A DNA stretch of 64,000 nt from assembly GCF_003545695.1 (NCBI RefSeq), contig NZ_QUZZ01000011.1:101201-165200 (forward strand), written 5' to 3'. The position numbers were made by a program, and so were the translations under genes. This document shows positions 34,914 to 45,100 of the stretch, one piece after another (positions within the stretch are counted from its first letter, which is position 1; every line of letters begins with the position of its first letter). This DNA comes from Taibaiella helva (GTDB taxonomy: Bacteria > Bacteroidota > Bacteroidia > Chitinophagales > Chitinophagaceae). The notes below the pieces were generated by a model that was not told the origin of the DNA, ran no database searches, and saw nothing but the letters and a program-made list of their open reading frames with translations.

Positions 34914-36167
34914 ATGCCTTACTTATTCACTTCGGAGTCCGTTTCAGAAGGACATCCTGATAAGGTTGCAGACCAGATCTCCGACGCTTTAATCGATCAT
35001 TTCCTGGCTTTTGACGCCGAGTCAAAAGTTGCCTGTGAAACCCTGGTAACGACCGGTCAGGTCGTGCTGGCAGGCGAAGTAAAGTCTAAAGCTTACCTGG
35101 ATGTTCAGACCATTGCCCGCGACGTAATCAAGAAGATTGGCTATACGAAGAGTGAATACATGTTCGAGGCCAACTCCTGCGGTGTATTTTCAGCCATTCA
35201 CGAGCAATCGGCCGATATCAACCAGGGTGTTGACCGCAAGAAAAAAGAAGAGCAGGGCGCCGGCGATCAGGGCATGATGTTCGGTTATGCTACCAACGAG
35301 ACCGAAGACTATATGCCGCTGGCGCTTGACCTGGCACATAAGATCCTGATCGAGCTGGCCGAGCTGCGCCGCGAGAACAAGCAGATCAAATACCTGCGTC
35401 CTGATGCCAAGTCTCAGGTAACGCTGGAATACAACGACAACAACCAACCGATCCGCATCGATGCGATCGTGGTTTCCACACAGCACGACGATTTCGATAC
35501 AGAAGCTAAAATGCTGGACAAGATCAAGAAGGATATCATCAGCATCCTGATCCCCCGCGTGAAAAAGAAATACAAGAAATTTGCCAGCCTGTTCAACGAT
35601 AAGATCCAGTACCACATCAACCCCACCGGTAAATTCGTGATCGGCGGCCCGCACGGCGATACCGGCCTTACCGGCCGTAAGATCATCGTGGATACTTACG
35701 GTGGTAAAGGTGCGCATGGCGGTGGCGCCTTCTCGGGTAAAGATCCTTCCAAAGTGGATCGTTCGGCAGCCTATGCTACCCGTCATATTGCCAAGAACCT
35801 GGTGGCTGCAGGCGTTGCCGACGAAGTGCTGGTACAGGTTTCCTATGCGATCGGCGTGGCGCAGCCCATGGGCATTTACATCAATACTTATGGTTCGGCC
35901 AAAGTAGATATGAGCGATGGTGAGATCGCAAAGATCGTGGAAGGCATTTTCGATATGCGTCCTTACTTCATCGAGCAGCGCCTGAAGCTGCGCAATCCCA
36001 TCTACAGCGAAACCGCTTCTTACGGTCATATGGGCCGCAAGAACGAAGTGGTGACCAAAGTGTTCACCACACCCGATGGTAAAGAGAAGAAAGTAAAAGT
36101 GGAGCTGTTTACCTGGGAAAAGCTGGATTATGTAGCGAAAGTAAAGAAAGCGTTCAACCTGAAATAA
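34914..36167 (+). CDS. metK: S-adenosylmethionine synthetase
   Basis: The enzyme makes SAM from methionine and ATP. It has 417 residues, slightly longer than the common 380-400 because of Lys-rich insertions in the middle (about 200-225) and C-terminus. Motifs: [19 protein letters not shown] at the start, [12 protein letters not shown] (about 115-126), [21 protein letters not shown] and [17 protein letters not shown]. It is transcribed from its own promoter and closed by a terminator that overlaps the next promoter. Confidence 0.98.
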   Translation: MPYLFTSESVSEGHPDKVADQISDALIDHFLAFDAESKVACETLVTTGQVVLAGEVKSKAYLDVQTIARDVIKKIGYTKSEYMFEANSCGVFSAIHEQSADINQGVDRKKKEEQGAGDQGMMFGYATNETEDYMPLALDLAHKILIELAELRRENKQIKYLRPDAKSQVTLEYNDNNQPIRIDAIVVSTQHDDFDTEAKMLDKIKKDIISILIPRVKKKYKKFASLFNDKIQYHINPTGKFVIGGPHGDTGLTGRKIIVDTYGGKGAHGGGAFSGKDPSKVDRSAAYATRHIAKNLVAAGVADEVLVQVSYAIGVAQPMGIYINTYGSAKVDMSDGEIAKIVEGIFDMRPYFIEQRLKLRNPIYSETASYGHMGRKNEVVTKVFTTPDGKEKKVKVELFTWEKLDYVAKVKKAFNLK

Positions 36168-36228
36168 GCGTTGGGACGGAAATGAATAAAATCCCGCAGG
36201 GGCCTGACCGGTTCCCGGGAAGTAACGG

Positions 36229-36271
36229 CGGAGCTGTCCCCTTCTCTTTTGGGCAGCTCCGTTCTGTTTTT
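36229..36271 (+). terminator. Intrinsic terminator of metK
   Basis: CGGAGCTG (36229-36236) pairs with CAGCTCCG (36254-36261), extended by CCC/GGG past a bulge. TTCTGTTTTT follows. Confidence 0.85.
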
Positions 36272-36280
36272 GTATCTTTG
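36248..36280 (+). promoter_or_regulatory. Promoter of yajQ, nested in the metK terminator
   Basis: TTTG (36248-36251), 21 bases, then TATCTTTG (36273-36280). The -33 element lies in the loop and right arm of the metK terminator hairpin. The yajQ ATG is at 36301. Confidence 0.8.
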
Positions 36281-36300
36281 CTCCTCCTAAATTTAAACTT

Positions 36301-36792
36301 ATGCCCTCATTCGATATCGCCAGTAAAGTAGATGTGCAGACATTGGACAATGCGATCAATGTCGTTAAAAAGGAAATTACCAACCGCTACGATTTCAAAG
36401 GCAGCCACGTGGAGATAGAGCTGGATAAGAAAGCAATGACGCTGAAGATTGAGGTGGAAAGTGATATGAAGCTGCAGCAGGTGGAAGATGTGATCATCTC
36501 CAAATCGCTGAAGCAGGGGCTGGATGCCAAATGCTTCGACTTCAGCAAGCCCTTCCAGGCCTCGGGCAAATATGTGCGCAAAGAAGTGGCTATCCGCAAC
36601 GGTATCGATAAAGACAACGCGAAGAAGATCGTAAAGCTGATCAAAGACAGCGGCAGCAAAGTTCAGGCAGCGATCATGGACGACATTATCCGCGTTACGG
36701 GCAAGAAGATCGACGATCTCCAGGACGTGATCCGGCTGTGCAATGGCGCCAACCTGGAAATGCCGCTGCAGTACGTGAATATGAAGAGCTAG
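36301..36792 (+). CDS. yajQ: YajQ family nucleotide-binding protein
   Basis: The protein has 163 residues and is full length. Family marks are MPSFDIASKVDVQTLDNAINV, RYDFKGSHVEIELDKK, and a second half with KDNAKKIVKLIKDSG and KVQAAIMDDIIRVTGKKIDDLQ. Members have two ferredoxin-like domains; some bind cyclic di-GMP (shown in Xanthomonas) and others bind nucleotides or RNA. No diguanylate cyclase is in this window. Confidence 0.96.
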   Translation: MPSFDIASKVDVQTLDNAINVVKKEITNRYDFKGSHVEIELDKKAMTLKIEVESDMKLQQVEDVIISKSLKQGLDAKCFDFSKPFQASGKYVRKEVAIRNGIDKDNAKKIVKLIKDSGSKVQAAIMDDIIRVTGKKIDDLQDVIRLCNGANLEMPLQYVNMKS

Positions 36793-36863
36793 AAGCGCCG
36801 GAACGCCACCGCTCCTGTGGCGTATTTACTTTTGCTCATTCCAAATTTTGTATACCATCCAAG

Positions 36864-38144
36864 ATGTATCCCGATTTTCATTACCTCTTCCAATCTTTAT
36901 TCGGGATCGATATTCCCGGCCTGAGCCTCGTCAAGACCTTCGGCTTTTTTGTAGCGCTCAGCTTTCTTGGCGCCGCCCTGGTGGTAACCCGTGAGCTGAA
37001 GCGGAAAAAAGAGCAAGGCTTTTTCAAGCCTGAGATCATAATGGAAGAAAGCGGCAAGCCTGCGTCTACCGGAGAGCTGATATGGATGGCTGTGCTGGGT
37101 TTCCTGGTTGGCTTTAAAGTCCTGGGCCTGTTCCTGAACGCTTCGGAAGCATCGAAGAACCCTGTTGATTTCCTGTTTTCGGCCCGGGGCAACCTGCTGG
37201 GCGGTGTGCTGCTTGCAGCAGTATTTGTGTACTCGCGTTACAGCAGCAAAAAGAAATTGCAGGCCGCAGGCCGCAAGCAGACACAGGTCGCTGTTTATCC
37301 CCATAGCCGTGTTGCCGATATACTGTTCATTGCGGCGATCGCAGGCTTTGCCGGCGCCAAGCTGTTCAATGCTTTCGAGACCTGGGACAATTTTATTCAT
37401 GATCCGGTAGGTAACCTGCTGTCGCCTTCGGGACTTACCTTTTATGGCGGACTGATCACGGCTACCGTAGCCTTGTACCTGTATGCCCGTAAAAAGAAAT
37501 TTTCCTTCGCTCATCTTTGCGATGCCGCTGCTCCGGCGCTAATGCTGGCATACGGGGTCGGACGCCTCGGCTGCCAGTTCTCGGGCGATGGCGACTGGGG
37601 TATCTTCAACAGCGCTTATGTAACCCAGGCCGACGCTACCCTGGCCAAAAGCTCCTTCCAGGATTACGAGGCTATGCTGAAGCGGTATCCCGATCAATTT
37701 ATTGACAGGAACTTGAACCAGGTGATCCCGAATAAATATGCACCGGCGCCCGGCTGGCTTCCCGATTGGTTGTTTGCACAGAATTTTCCGCATAATGTGA
37801 ACAATGATGGCATCGCCATTCCCGGCGACAGCGGCGAGTACCGGCATGTGCTGCCTGCGGGCGTATTCCCCACTTCGATGTACGAGGCGACAGTTTGTAT
37901 CCTGCTGTTCCTGTTCCTGTGGGCGATCCGGCGGCGCTTTAACCGGCCGCTGCAATTATTCGGCATCTACCTTGTCCTGAACGGACTGGAGCGGTTCCTG
38001 ATCGAGCTGGTGCGGGTCAATTACAAATACGACTGGGGATTCATTCACCCTACACAGGCCGAGATCATCTCAGCCTGCCTGGTGATCGGGGGCTTGCTGC
38101 TTTTCTTTTTTTACCGGCCCCGAACCAGCGCAGCTACGATTTAA
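36864..38144 (+). CDS. lgt: Prolipoprotein diacylglyceryl transferase
   Basis: Lgt transfers diacylglycerol from phosphatidylglycerol to the lipobox cysteine in the inner membrane. The product has 426 residues from MYPDFHYLF; a longer open frame overlapping yajQ is rejected because its extra part has no family character. About seven membrane helices are present. The Lgt signature region reads AYGVGRLGCQFSGDGDWGIFN, and FYGGLI and the YEATVCILLFLFL segment are present. The loop between helices is longer than in proteobacterial Lgt, as is usual in Bacteroidota. It fits the several lipoprotein genes in the window. Confidence 0.9.
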   Translation: MYPDFHYLFQSLFGIDIPGLSLVKTFGFFVALSFLGAALVVTRELKRKKEQGFFKPEIIMEESGKPASTGELIWMAVLGFLVGFKVLGLFLNASEASKNPVDFLFSARGNLLGGVLLAAVFVYSRYSSKKKLQAAGRKQTQVAVYPHSRVADILFIAAIAGFAGAKLFNAFETWDNFIHDPVGNLLSPSGLTFYGGLITATVALYLYARKKKFSFAHLCDAAAPALMLAYGVGRLGCQFSGDGDWGIFNSAYVTQADATLAKSSFQDYEAMLKRYPDQFIDRNLNQVIPNKYAPAPGWLPDWLFAQNFPHNVNNDGIAIPGDSGEYRHVLPAGVFPTSMYEATVCILLFLFLWAIRRRFNRPLQLFGIYLVLNGLERFLIELVRVNYKYDWGFIHPTQAEIISACLVIGGLLLFFFYRPRTSAATI

Positions 38145-38181
38145 ACCGGACAGTAATTTTGGATAAAAAAGACTGAAAACC

Positions 38182-38217
38182 AAGGGGGCGAAGATCATTC
38201 CGTCCCCTTAGTTTTTT
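38182..38217 (+). terminator. Intrinsic terminator of lgt
   Basis: AAGGGG (38182-38187) pairs with CCCCTT (38204-38209), with an extra CG pair inside. AG and six T residues follow. Confidence 0.75.
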
Positions 38218-38272
38218 GGCGCATTATCAATGAGTTATTAGCAGGGAGCACTGTCATTTTTCTGTCATAAAA

Positions 38273-38288
38273 TCATGTAGCTACATGA
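38273..38288 (+). promoter_or_regulatory. 16-bp perfect palindrome, candidate operator of the hmuY-like operon
   Basis: TCATGTAG (38273-38280) is followed by its exact reverse complement CTACATGA (38281-38288). It occupies the place where the -33 element would be relative to TACTTTTG at 38307-38314, which suggests binding by a dimeric regulator. Confidence 0.6.
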
Positions 38289-38306
38289 TGTGCGGAATTG
38301 CAGGTG

Positions 38307-38314
38307 TACTTTTG
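38307..38314 (+). promoter_or_regulatory. -7 element of the hmuY-like operon
   Basis: TACTTTTG matches TAnnTTTG exactly, 19 bases before the ATG at 38334. No TTTG -33 box is present at the proper distance. Confidence 0.75.
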
Positions 38315-38333
38315 CCGGCGAAAAACAAGTACT

Positions 38334-39704
38334 ATGAAATTAAAATACACAATGGCTGTTGGAGCGCTTGCGCTGGCTACAGCATCCCAGGCACAAAGCT
38401 GGATCGCTGACACGGTAAGCATGGGCGTTAACTATGTAGACAATATTTACTACAGCCTTGAGCATGGTCAGTCCGGACCCGCAGTGCCCGAAACCAATTG
38501 GCATATTGCGGTTCAGGCCATCTCTTTTGCCGTGCCTTACCACGGCGGCGCCGGTATATGGACCAACGAAGCCCGCAAGAACGGCCCTTCTGTAAAGCTC
38601 TATGCGCTGGGTAAGAACGCGACGGAATTTATGACAATCGCTGCGGCAGATACGGTTGGCAAAACAGGCGCTGCGCATGCTTTGCACAACGACACCTCTT
38701 CTTACGCGAACGGCGCGTTTAACGCTGCTGCTACCGGCAGTCCCTTCAACTACGGCTGGGGCAATTATTATATGGCTGGTGCTCCCGGCGGCTATCCCGA
38801 CCATAGCGTGGTCGGCGATACTTTGTTCCTGCTGAACTTTGAAGCGAGCAGCATGGGCGGACCGGTAACGATCTCCAAATCTTATGTTTTCTGGCCCCGC
38901 GCTTTGGTTAACGGTAACGAATGGACCCTGTACTATCGCGAGCTGGGCAGCACTGATGTGGATACCATCAGCATCAGCACCGCCGGATCAGACAAGCTGT
39001 TTAAATATTACAACCTTGAAACGAAGCAAGTCCTGGACAGGGAGCCTGCAAGGACCTCATGGGATTTTGTCTTCTCCAACTACATGGACCTTTACGGCAG
39101 CCAGGGTCTGCAGGGCGTAACCGGTGTGCTGCAGAATTATAACGTCAGCGTAGCACAGGCAGACGGCACTGCCCCGGGCAGTGTAGACTATACTACCATT
39201 CCCGCTTCAAACTACGATTCTGCCTTGAATACGATCGGCAACGATTGGAAATTCCTGAACGGCATGTCATGGAGCCTTACGGAGAACCGCAGCTATTTCA
39301 TCAAAGTATTGAACGGCGATATCTGGCAGGTTTATTTTGATTATTTCGCAACCCAGTCCGGAACCAGTTTCCGCAGGATCGGTCTGCAGAAACGTAAGGT
39401 ATATACCAAGCCCCCGCCCGTAGGTATTGAAGCCGTGAATGCTTTTGTCAGCAACCTGGTTGTGGTGCCCAATCCCTCGGTAAACGGCGTGACCAACCTG
39501 CTGGTTGATGTAAAGCAGGACCTGAAAAATGCGCAGCTGACCATCGTTGATTTGAACGGCCGCGTGGTAATGAAGACCGTTAAGGATATCAAATCCGGAT
39601 TCCGGCAGATTCCGTTGAATGTAAGCCAGTATCCCGCAGGCATATATATGATTAATCTTTCCGGAGCCGGTTTCAATACCACACAGAAAATGGTCGTAAA
39701 ATAA
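38334..39704 (+). CDS. HmuY-like heme-binding protein with T9SS sorting domain
   Basis: The product has 456 residues from MKLKYTMAVGALALA; a TTG start at 38298 is rejected because it overlaps the promoter. The signal peptide ends in SQAQ (about 21). The HmuY-like body has WHIAVQAISF, an ARTSWDFVFSNYMDLYG core (about 240-255), GVTGVLQNYNVSVAQADG and YFIKVLNGDIWQVYF. The last about 75 residues are a type A T9SS sorting domain (VVPNPS ... LNGRVV ... YPAGIYMINL ... KMVVK), so it is exported to the surface. HmuY of Porphyromonas captures heme and passes it to HmuR; the next gene is a heme-receptor-like TonB protein. The axial heme ligands cannot be assigned here. Confidence 0.78.
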   Translation: MKLKYTMAVGALALATASQAQSWIADTVSMGVNYVDNIYYSLEHGQSGPAVPETNWHIAVQAISFAVPYHGGAGIWTNEARKNGPSVKLYALGKNATEFMTIAAADTVGKTGAAHALHNDTSSYANGAFNAAATGSPFNYGWGNYYMAGAPGGYPDHSVVGDTLFLLNFEASSMGGPVTISKSYVFWPRALVNGNEWTLYYRELGSTDVDTISISTAGSDKLFKYYNLETKQVLDREPARTSWDFVFSNYMDLYGSQGLQGVTGVLQNYNVSVAQADGTAPGSVDYTTIPASNYDSALNTIGNDWKFLNGMSWSLTENRSYFIKVLNGDIWQVYFDYFATQSGTSFRRIGLQKRKVYTKPPPVGIEAVNAFVSNLVVVPNPSVNGVTNLLVDVKQDLKNAQLTIVDLNGRVVMKTVKDIKSGFRQIPLNVSQYPAGIYMINLSGAGFNTTQKMVVK

Positions 39705-39792
39705 GCGCTTGCTTATAACCAACCATACAGGAACATGCTTCGGTACGATGGTGCCGGAGCATGTTTTTTCCAATAAACAACGATTGTAAGCT

Positions 39793-42030
39793 ATGTACAG
39801 AATCATATGGCCCTTATTGCTGCTGTGCTTTGCTGTGCGCGTGCCGGCGCAGGAGGTGACCGTGAAGCTGGTCGATGCTTCGGGAGAAGCCTTGCCCGGT
39901 GTGGTGGTGAAGCTGCTGAAAAGCGATGCCCAACCGGCCGGAAGCAGCCTGAGCGATGTGAACGGCGAAGCCAGGATCAATATCCAGGCTTACCCGGCGC
40001 AGCTCGAGATCAGCAATATGGGCTCTATTCCCCTGGTGAGAACATTGAATGCGGCGCCGGCCGGCCTGCTCACCATCAGCCTGGACCAGAAATATACCGG
40101 GCTCAATGAAGTGGTGGTTACCGGTGTTGGTCGGCCTACCCGGCTCGACGAAGCCGTGTCGGTGTACAAGATTATTACGGCTGCTGATCTCAGGGCCCAG
40201 GGAGCTGTTACCCTCCAGGAGGCGCTGCGTAATCAGGCGGGCATCAATATCTCGCAGGACGGCATGTTGGGCGGCCAGATGAATATGCGCGCGCTGAGCG
40301 GCGCCAATGTGAAGATCATGATCGACGGTCTGCCGGTCAATGGCAGAGAAGCCAGCAATGTGGACCTGGGACAATTCAATATGGCCAATATTGAAAAGAT
40401 CGAGATTGTGCAGGGGCCTATGAGCGTGATGTACGGATCCGATGCGATAGGCGGCGTGATCAACCTGACGACCAAGACCAACAAGCACAGCTGGAATGCC
40501 GGCGCCAATGCGTTCTACGAATCTATAGGCCGCTATAACTTCGGCGCCGACCTTGCCCGCAGCTGGGAAAAGGACAATCTTTCGCTGACCTTTACCCGGA
40601 ACTTTTTCCAGGGCTGGGATTCGGCCGGAGGCCCGTTGCCCAGGAACCCCGACTGGAAGCCCAAAGAGCAGTACATCGGCAACCTCAAATATATCCACCG
40701 CTTCAGCGAGAATACAGTGCTGACTTATGGCGGCGACCTGACCACTGAGAATCTCGTGATCAAAGATGCTGTGCCCGATCCGCTGAACGAGTTCAACAAG
40801 ACGGCGAGGGATATGTATTTCCGCACCACCCGTTTCATCAACCGCCTGCAGTTGAGATGGAAGACCGGCGCTAATGGCTATTGGGAAAGCAACAACAGCT
40901 ATGCTTTGTATCATCGCCGCCGGACAACTTACAATACTGACCTGAGCACGCTGGAACGCCGGCTGAGTGATCTTCCCGGTGATCAGAGCGTCAATACTTT
41001 CGACAACATAACATCGCGCACCACGTATAACAATAAAGCCGGCATCTTCAATTATACCTTCGGTTACGACATTAACGCCGAATTTGCCCGGGGTGTAGAA
41101 AAGATCAAAGACGGCAACAAGTCTATGGGCGACTATGCCCTGTTCCTGACTACGGACATCAAAGCACTGCCTACGCTTACGCTGCAGCCAGCTATACGCT
41201 TTACGCACAATACGCTGTACAACGCGCCCATATCGCCGTCGCTCAGCTTCCTGTACAAACCTACCAGGGCATTACATTTCCGGGGCTCCTACAGCCGCGG
41301 TTTCCGCGCGCCTACGCTAAAGGAGCTGTATCTCGATTTTCACGACAGCAACCACAACATCGACGGAAATCCCGATCTTAAGGCCGAATACAGCAATCAC
41401 TTCCAGGCATCGGCAGCCTATACCTTCTTTGAAAAAGGAAGGCGCAGCCTGCTGACCTCGCTGACGGGCTTCTATGATGATGTAAAAGACCAGATCGCTT
41501 TAAGGCAATTGGAAGACTCGGGAAGGATAACCAATCGCTTTACGAATTCCAATATAGGGCATACCCGTATTATTGTGGTCCAGCTGAACAATGAGCTGCG
41601 CTGGGAAAACCTGCGGGTGAACCTGGGAGCCAGCTATACCAAGAGCCTGGAGACCATTACAGGCCTGGATACTGTGCCAAATTTCCATTATTTCGAAGTG
41701 ACCGGTAATGCGCGTTATGATATACCCAAATGGGGCGCCGGTATTGCCGTGTTCTATAAGTACACCGGACCGCAGCCGGTCATCGGCGGTATTGAAGGAG
41801 GAGGGTTGTTTACCGGAAGGCTGCGTAGCTATCACAATATCGATGCTTCAGTAGAAAAATCATTTTACAAAGAACGGATCCAGCTCACCGCAGGGGTGCG
41901 TAACCTGGCTAATGTTTCTAATCTTGCCGCGGCCGGTGTAGGCGGCGGAGCGCACAGCGGTGGAAGCGGCCTGATGCTGACCACCGGGCGCAGTGTTTTT
42001 GCTTCGTTAAGGGTGCAGATCGGGAAGTAG
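39793..42030 (+). CDS. TonB-dependent outer-membrane receptor, probable heme receptor (HmuR-like)
   Basis: The product has 745 residues. A signal peptide (1-19) is followed by a carboxypeptidase-regulatory-like domain (about 20-95), the plug domain (about 115-225: LQEALRNQAGINISQDGMLG, QGPMSVMYGSDAIGGVINL) and a 22-strand barrel. The heme-receptor hallmark is present: FRAP (GFRAPTLKELYLDF) and NPDL (DGNPDLKAEYSNHF) boxes with His residues between (FHDSNHN). It lies 88 bases after the HmuY-like gene, without a terminator, so they form a surface capture/import pair powered by TonB. Confidence 0.85.
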   Translation: MYRIIWPLLLLCFAVRVPAQEVTVKLVDASGEALPGVVVKLLKSDAQPAGSSLSDVNGEARINIQAYPAQLEISNMGSIPLVRTLNAAPAGLLTISLDQKYTGLNEVVVTGVGRPTRLDEAVSVYKIITAADLRAQGAVTLQEALRNQAGINISQDGMLGGQMNMRALSGANVKIMIDGLPVNGREASNVDLGQFNMANIEKIEIVQGPMSVMYGSDAIGGVINLTTKTNKHSWNAGANAFYESIGRYNFGADLARSWEKDNLSLTFTRNFFQGWDSAGGPLPRNPDWKPKEQYIGNLKYIHRFSENTVLTYGGDLTTENLVIKDAVPDPLNEFNKTARDMYFRTTRFINRLQLRWKTGANGYWESNNSYALYHRRRTTYNTDLSTLERRLSDLPGDQSVNTFDNITSRTTYNNKAGIFNYTFGYDINAEFARGVEKIKDGNKSMGDYALFLTTDIKALPTLTLQPAIRFTHNTLYNAPISPSLSFLYKPTRALHFRGSYSRGFRAPTLKELYLDFHDSNHNIDGNPDLKAEYSNHFQASAAYTFFEKGRRSLLTSLTGFYDDVKDQIALRQLEDSGRITNRFTNSNIGHTRIIVVQLNNELRWENLRVNLGASYTKSLETITGLDTVPNFHYFEVTGNARYDIPKWGAGIAVFYKYTGPQPVIGGIEGGGLFTGRLRSYHNIDASVEKSFYKERIQLTAGVRNLANVSNLAAAGVGGGAHSGGSGLMLTTGRSVFASLRVQIGK

Positions 42031-42062
42031 CTTTTTTATTGTCAAATGTTTATAAATCATTA

Positions 42063-42087
42063 AAAACCCTGCAAATTGCAGGGTTTT
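42063..42087 (+). terminator. Intrinsic terminator of the hmuY-hmuR-like operon
   Basis: AAAACCCTGCAA (42063-42074) and TTGCAGGGTTTT (42076-42087) pair with a short loop. The T run is inside the arm. Confidence 0.8.
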
Positions 42088-42120
42088 ATCGTTTATAAAT
42101 AAAAATATATCCATCTTCTA

Positions 42121-42151
42121 TTGCTTTTGTTAAGGTACCGTTATAGTTTTG
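42121..42151 (+). promoter_or_regulatory. Promoter of the RHS giant gene
   Basis: TTG (42121-42123), 20 bases, then TAGTTTTG (42144-42151). The ATG follows at 42173. Confidence 0.7.
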
Positions 42152-42172
42152 TGATCTAAAGATACCTTATAT

Positions 42173-45100
42173 ATGAGATCATTTTTATGCTTTTTACTTC
42201 TTTTCTTGCAGGTACTCCATTCCTCCGCACAGATTACGGTGGTCGGCAGCACCGAGGGGGTATTTGATGTCTCGGATCTCGGAGGCGCGCGCTATGCTAT
42301 TCCCATCAAAGTCCCCGAGGGTGTTGGCGGCCTGCAGCCTGAAATATCATTAACCTACAACAGCCAGGGTGGTAACGGGCCGCTTGGTATGGGATGGTCG
42401 ATCGGCGGCCTTTCGGCGATTACCCGGTCGGGCAATACGATATACAACGATAAAGTCGTAACCGGCGTTGCACTTACTACTGCTGATAAGTTTGTTCTGG
42501 ATGGTAACCGTTTGCTCGTCACTTCCGGTGCATATGGTGCAGCGGGTTCTCAGTACCGTACTGAGATCGAGACTTTCAGATCGGTTGTAGCCAATGGTAC
42601 CCTTGGTAATGGCCCTGCCTCATTTACGATTACCGATCAGGAGGGGCGCATTTATGAATACGGCGCCACGGCCAATGCTCAGGCAGTTGTGCCTGGTCGT
42701 ACAGAACCTTATATGTGGATGCTTAGCAAGGTTACCGATCTTAAAGGAAATTACATTACCTATGAATATGTCAACAACAACGGCGAAGTAGTGCCCAGTA
42801 CGATCAAGTACAATTGTAACCAGATTACCGGTACCACTTTTCAGACTTATGTTTCCTTCTCCTACACAACCAACGCCGATCCCAATTTCAATTATCTTGC
42901 TGCAGGGAAGATCGCATCGACAAAGAAGATCAACAAGATTTCGGTGATACAAAAGGAAGGGACGTTATGGCATTATTACCGCTCTTATCTTCCCGAATAC
43001 AGCGATGATTTTTATACGCATCTGGTGAGGGTTAAAGAGCAAGGTGTAGACCAGGCAGAAGCCTTGCCTGCTACCGAGCTCAGCTATGGGCCGGTCACGC
43101 CTACTGCATTGGCTGCTCATAGCGAGCTCCAGTCGGGCGCAAACAGTTCTTTTGCCGTGGGTGATTATAATGGCGATGGTAAAACGGATCTGCTGCGCTT
43201 TTCCACAGCGAACAATGATAACAGCTTTACGCTCTTTATCAACCAGGGCGAGCCCAATGCTTATGTTCCGGTACAAAGCGGCACACTTAATTACGATCCT
43301 GCATTCAACAACCTGAAAAATACGATCAAAACCAGAGATCAGGCAAAATCAATAGCTTTCGATTATAACGGCGACGGAAAGGATGACTTCGTCTATATTC
43401 AAAGCCAGGCATACAGCCCCTGCAATTGCCAGTCGTTAAAGCAAAGATTTTATATCTATTTATCCAGCGGCAATAGTATCACCCCTTTGGACCGCCCTAT
43501 AGTACCCACCGCCAATCCCGGTACTTCAGATAACTTCGGTAACCTTTGGCCGCTTATCGGTGACTTTGACGGCGATGGTAAATCTGAGCTGTTTGCAGTA
43601 TCCACCAATAGCAATTCCTCCTATAATATTTCCTATATGATGGGGGAGCGTTACAATACAGCAACGACCACTACCGGCCCATTTAATGCACCTACACCGT
43701 ATCCCGTCTATGTTGCGAAGTCCTTTTACGGACTGCCTTTTACAGGTGCCAATGGCGCTAAGCTGTTTGTGGTAGACTACAATGGCGATGGTAAGTCGGA
43801 TATTATGCAGATCAGCGGTGGTACTGCCTATATCTATGAAATGAATGTTACCTATGATGCTAATAATCTTCCTGTAGTAGGTTCTCCCGCGTTCAGGCTT
43901 GTTGGCAGCAGCGGCTATCCTTCTCAATGGCACAATGTATATACCGGTGATTTCAATGGTGATGCCATTACCGATGTGCTGACTTACTACGACGGCGTTG
44001 GATGGGAGGTCGGTTATGGCAACGGCGCGGGGCAAATCAACCTTACTGCAGGTGCGGGCCTGTCGATGGCCCAGCCTTACAGCAATATGGATCCTGATGT
44101 GATGCGGCCCATATTGATCAGTGATTTCAATGGAGATGGGAAGGATGATATCTACGATTATACAGGCAGTGTAATGGAGTTCGGGCAGCTGTACGACCCA
44201 ACTATCCGCTACTCCAAGGGCAACAACACTTTTGTATCGGAAGTGCCCGGCCTTGATCTTGCCAAGGTGGGCTACGAATCGATTGACTATTTCCTGGGTG
44301 ATTTCAACGGAGATGGTGCAATCGACTTTACGACACGTTTCATCTCAGATCGCCTGCCTTATGTCGTTAGTTTCCATCCTAATGAATCGAGACATCTGCT
44401 GACACAGGTAAAGTCGGGCCTGGGCGCTACCACTAAGGTAACCTATCAGCCCTTGACGAATGCTTCGGTGTACAGTCCGGGCACTAATCTGTATCTCTAT
44501 CCCTTTGTAAAAAGAACCCTGCCAATCAAGGTAGTGGCCGTGGTGAATAATGACAATGGCACCGGAACGGCTGGAAATGATGTTAACTATTCTTACAAAA
44601 GCCTTAAGCTGAATGCTCATGGAAAAGGCCTGCTGGGCTTTGACCAGATCTCGGCTTACAATGTGACGAAGGATATGCTCGAAGGAAAAAACTTCGGGCT
44701 GAACGGTACTTATGCTTATCCCTACCTGCAAAGCAAATGGGCACAGCAGGCAGGGGTTACTATGAATTCTTCATACAGTACTTATGCTTTTTACGACTAT
44801 GGCAATAAGCGGATACTGCCTTATGTGTCAGAATCCGGCACCTCCGACTATATTACCGGAGCTACAGTGAAAACAAATAACAACTATACTTTCCCTCCAC
44901 AGCTGATACCATTTGGCGTCACCTACAGCATTAATATTGGTAAGCCTTCAAGTACGACGATCACCAAAGGTAGCGGACTGGAAACGGTTACACAAACCTT
45001 CACTTATCCGAATTATGCCGATGTCATGGGCGGCAATCCGGTGCCGGTGTATGTTTATTCCAAGCCATCGTCAGTAACGACGACTGCTACGCGGCAGGGG

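Noticed and set aside
39814..41208. Open frame of 464 codons antisense to the TonB receptor gene
   Set aside because: It is a by-product of codon use in the receptor gene; its composition is not protein-like and the receptor has clear domains.
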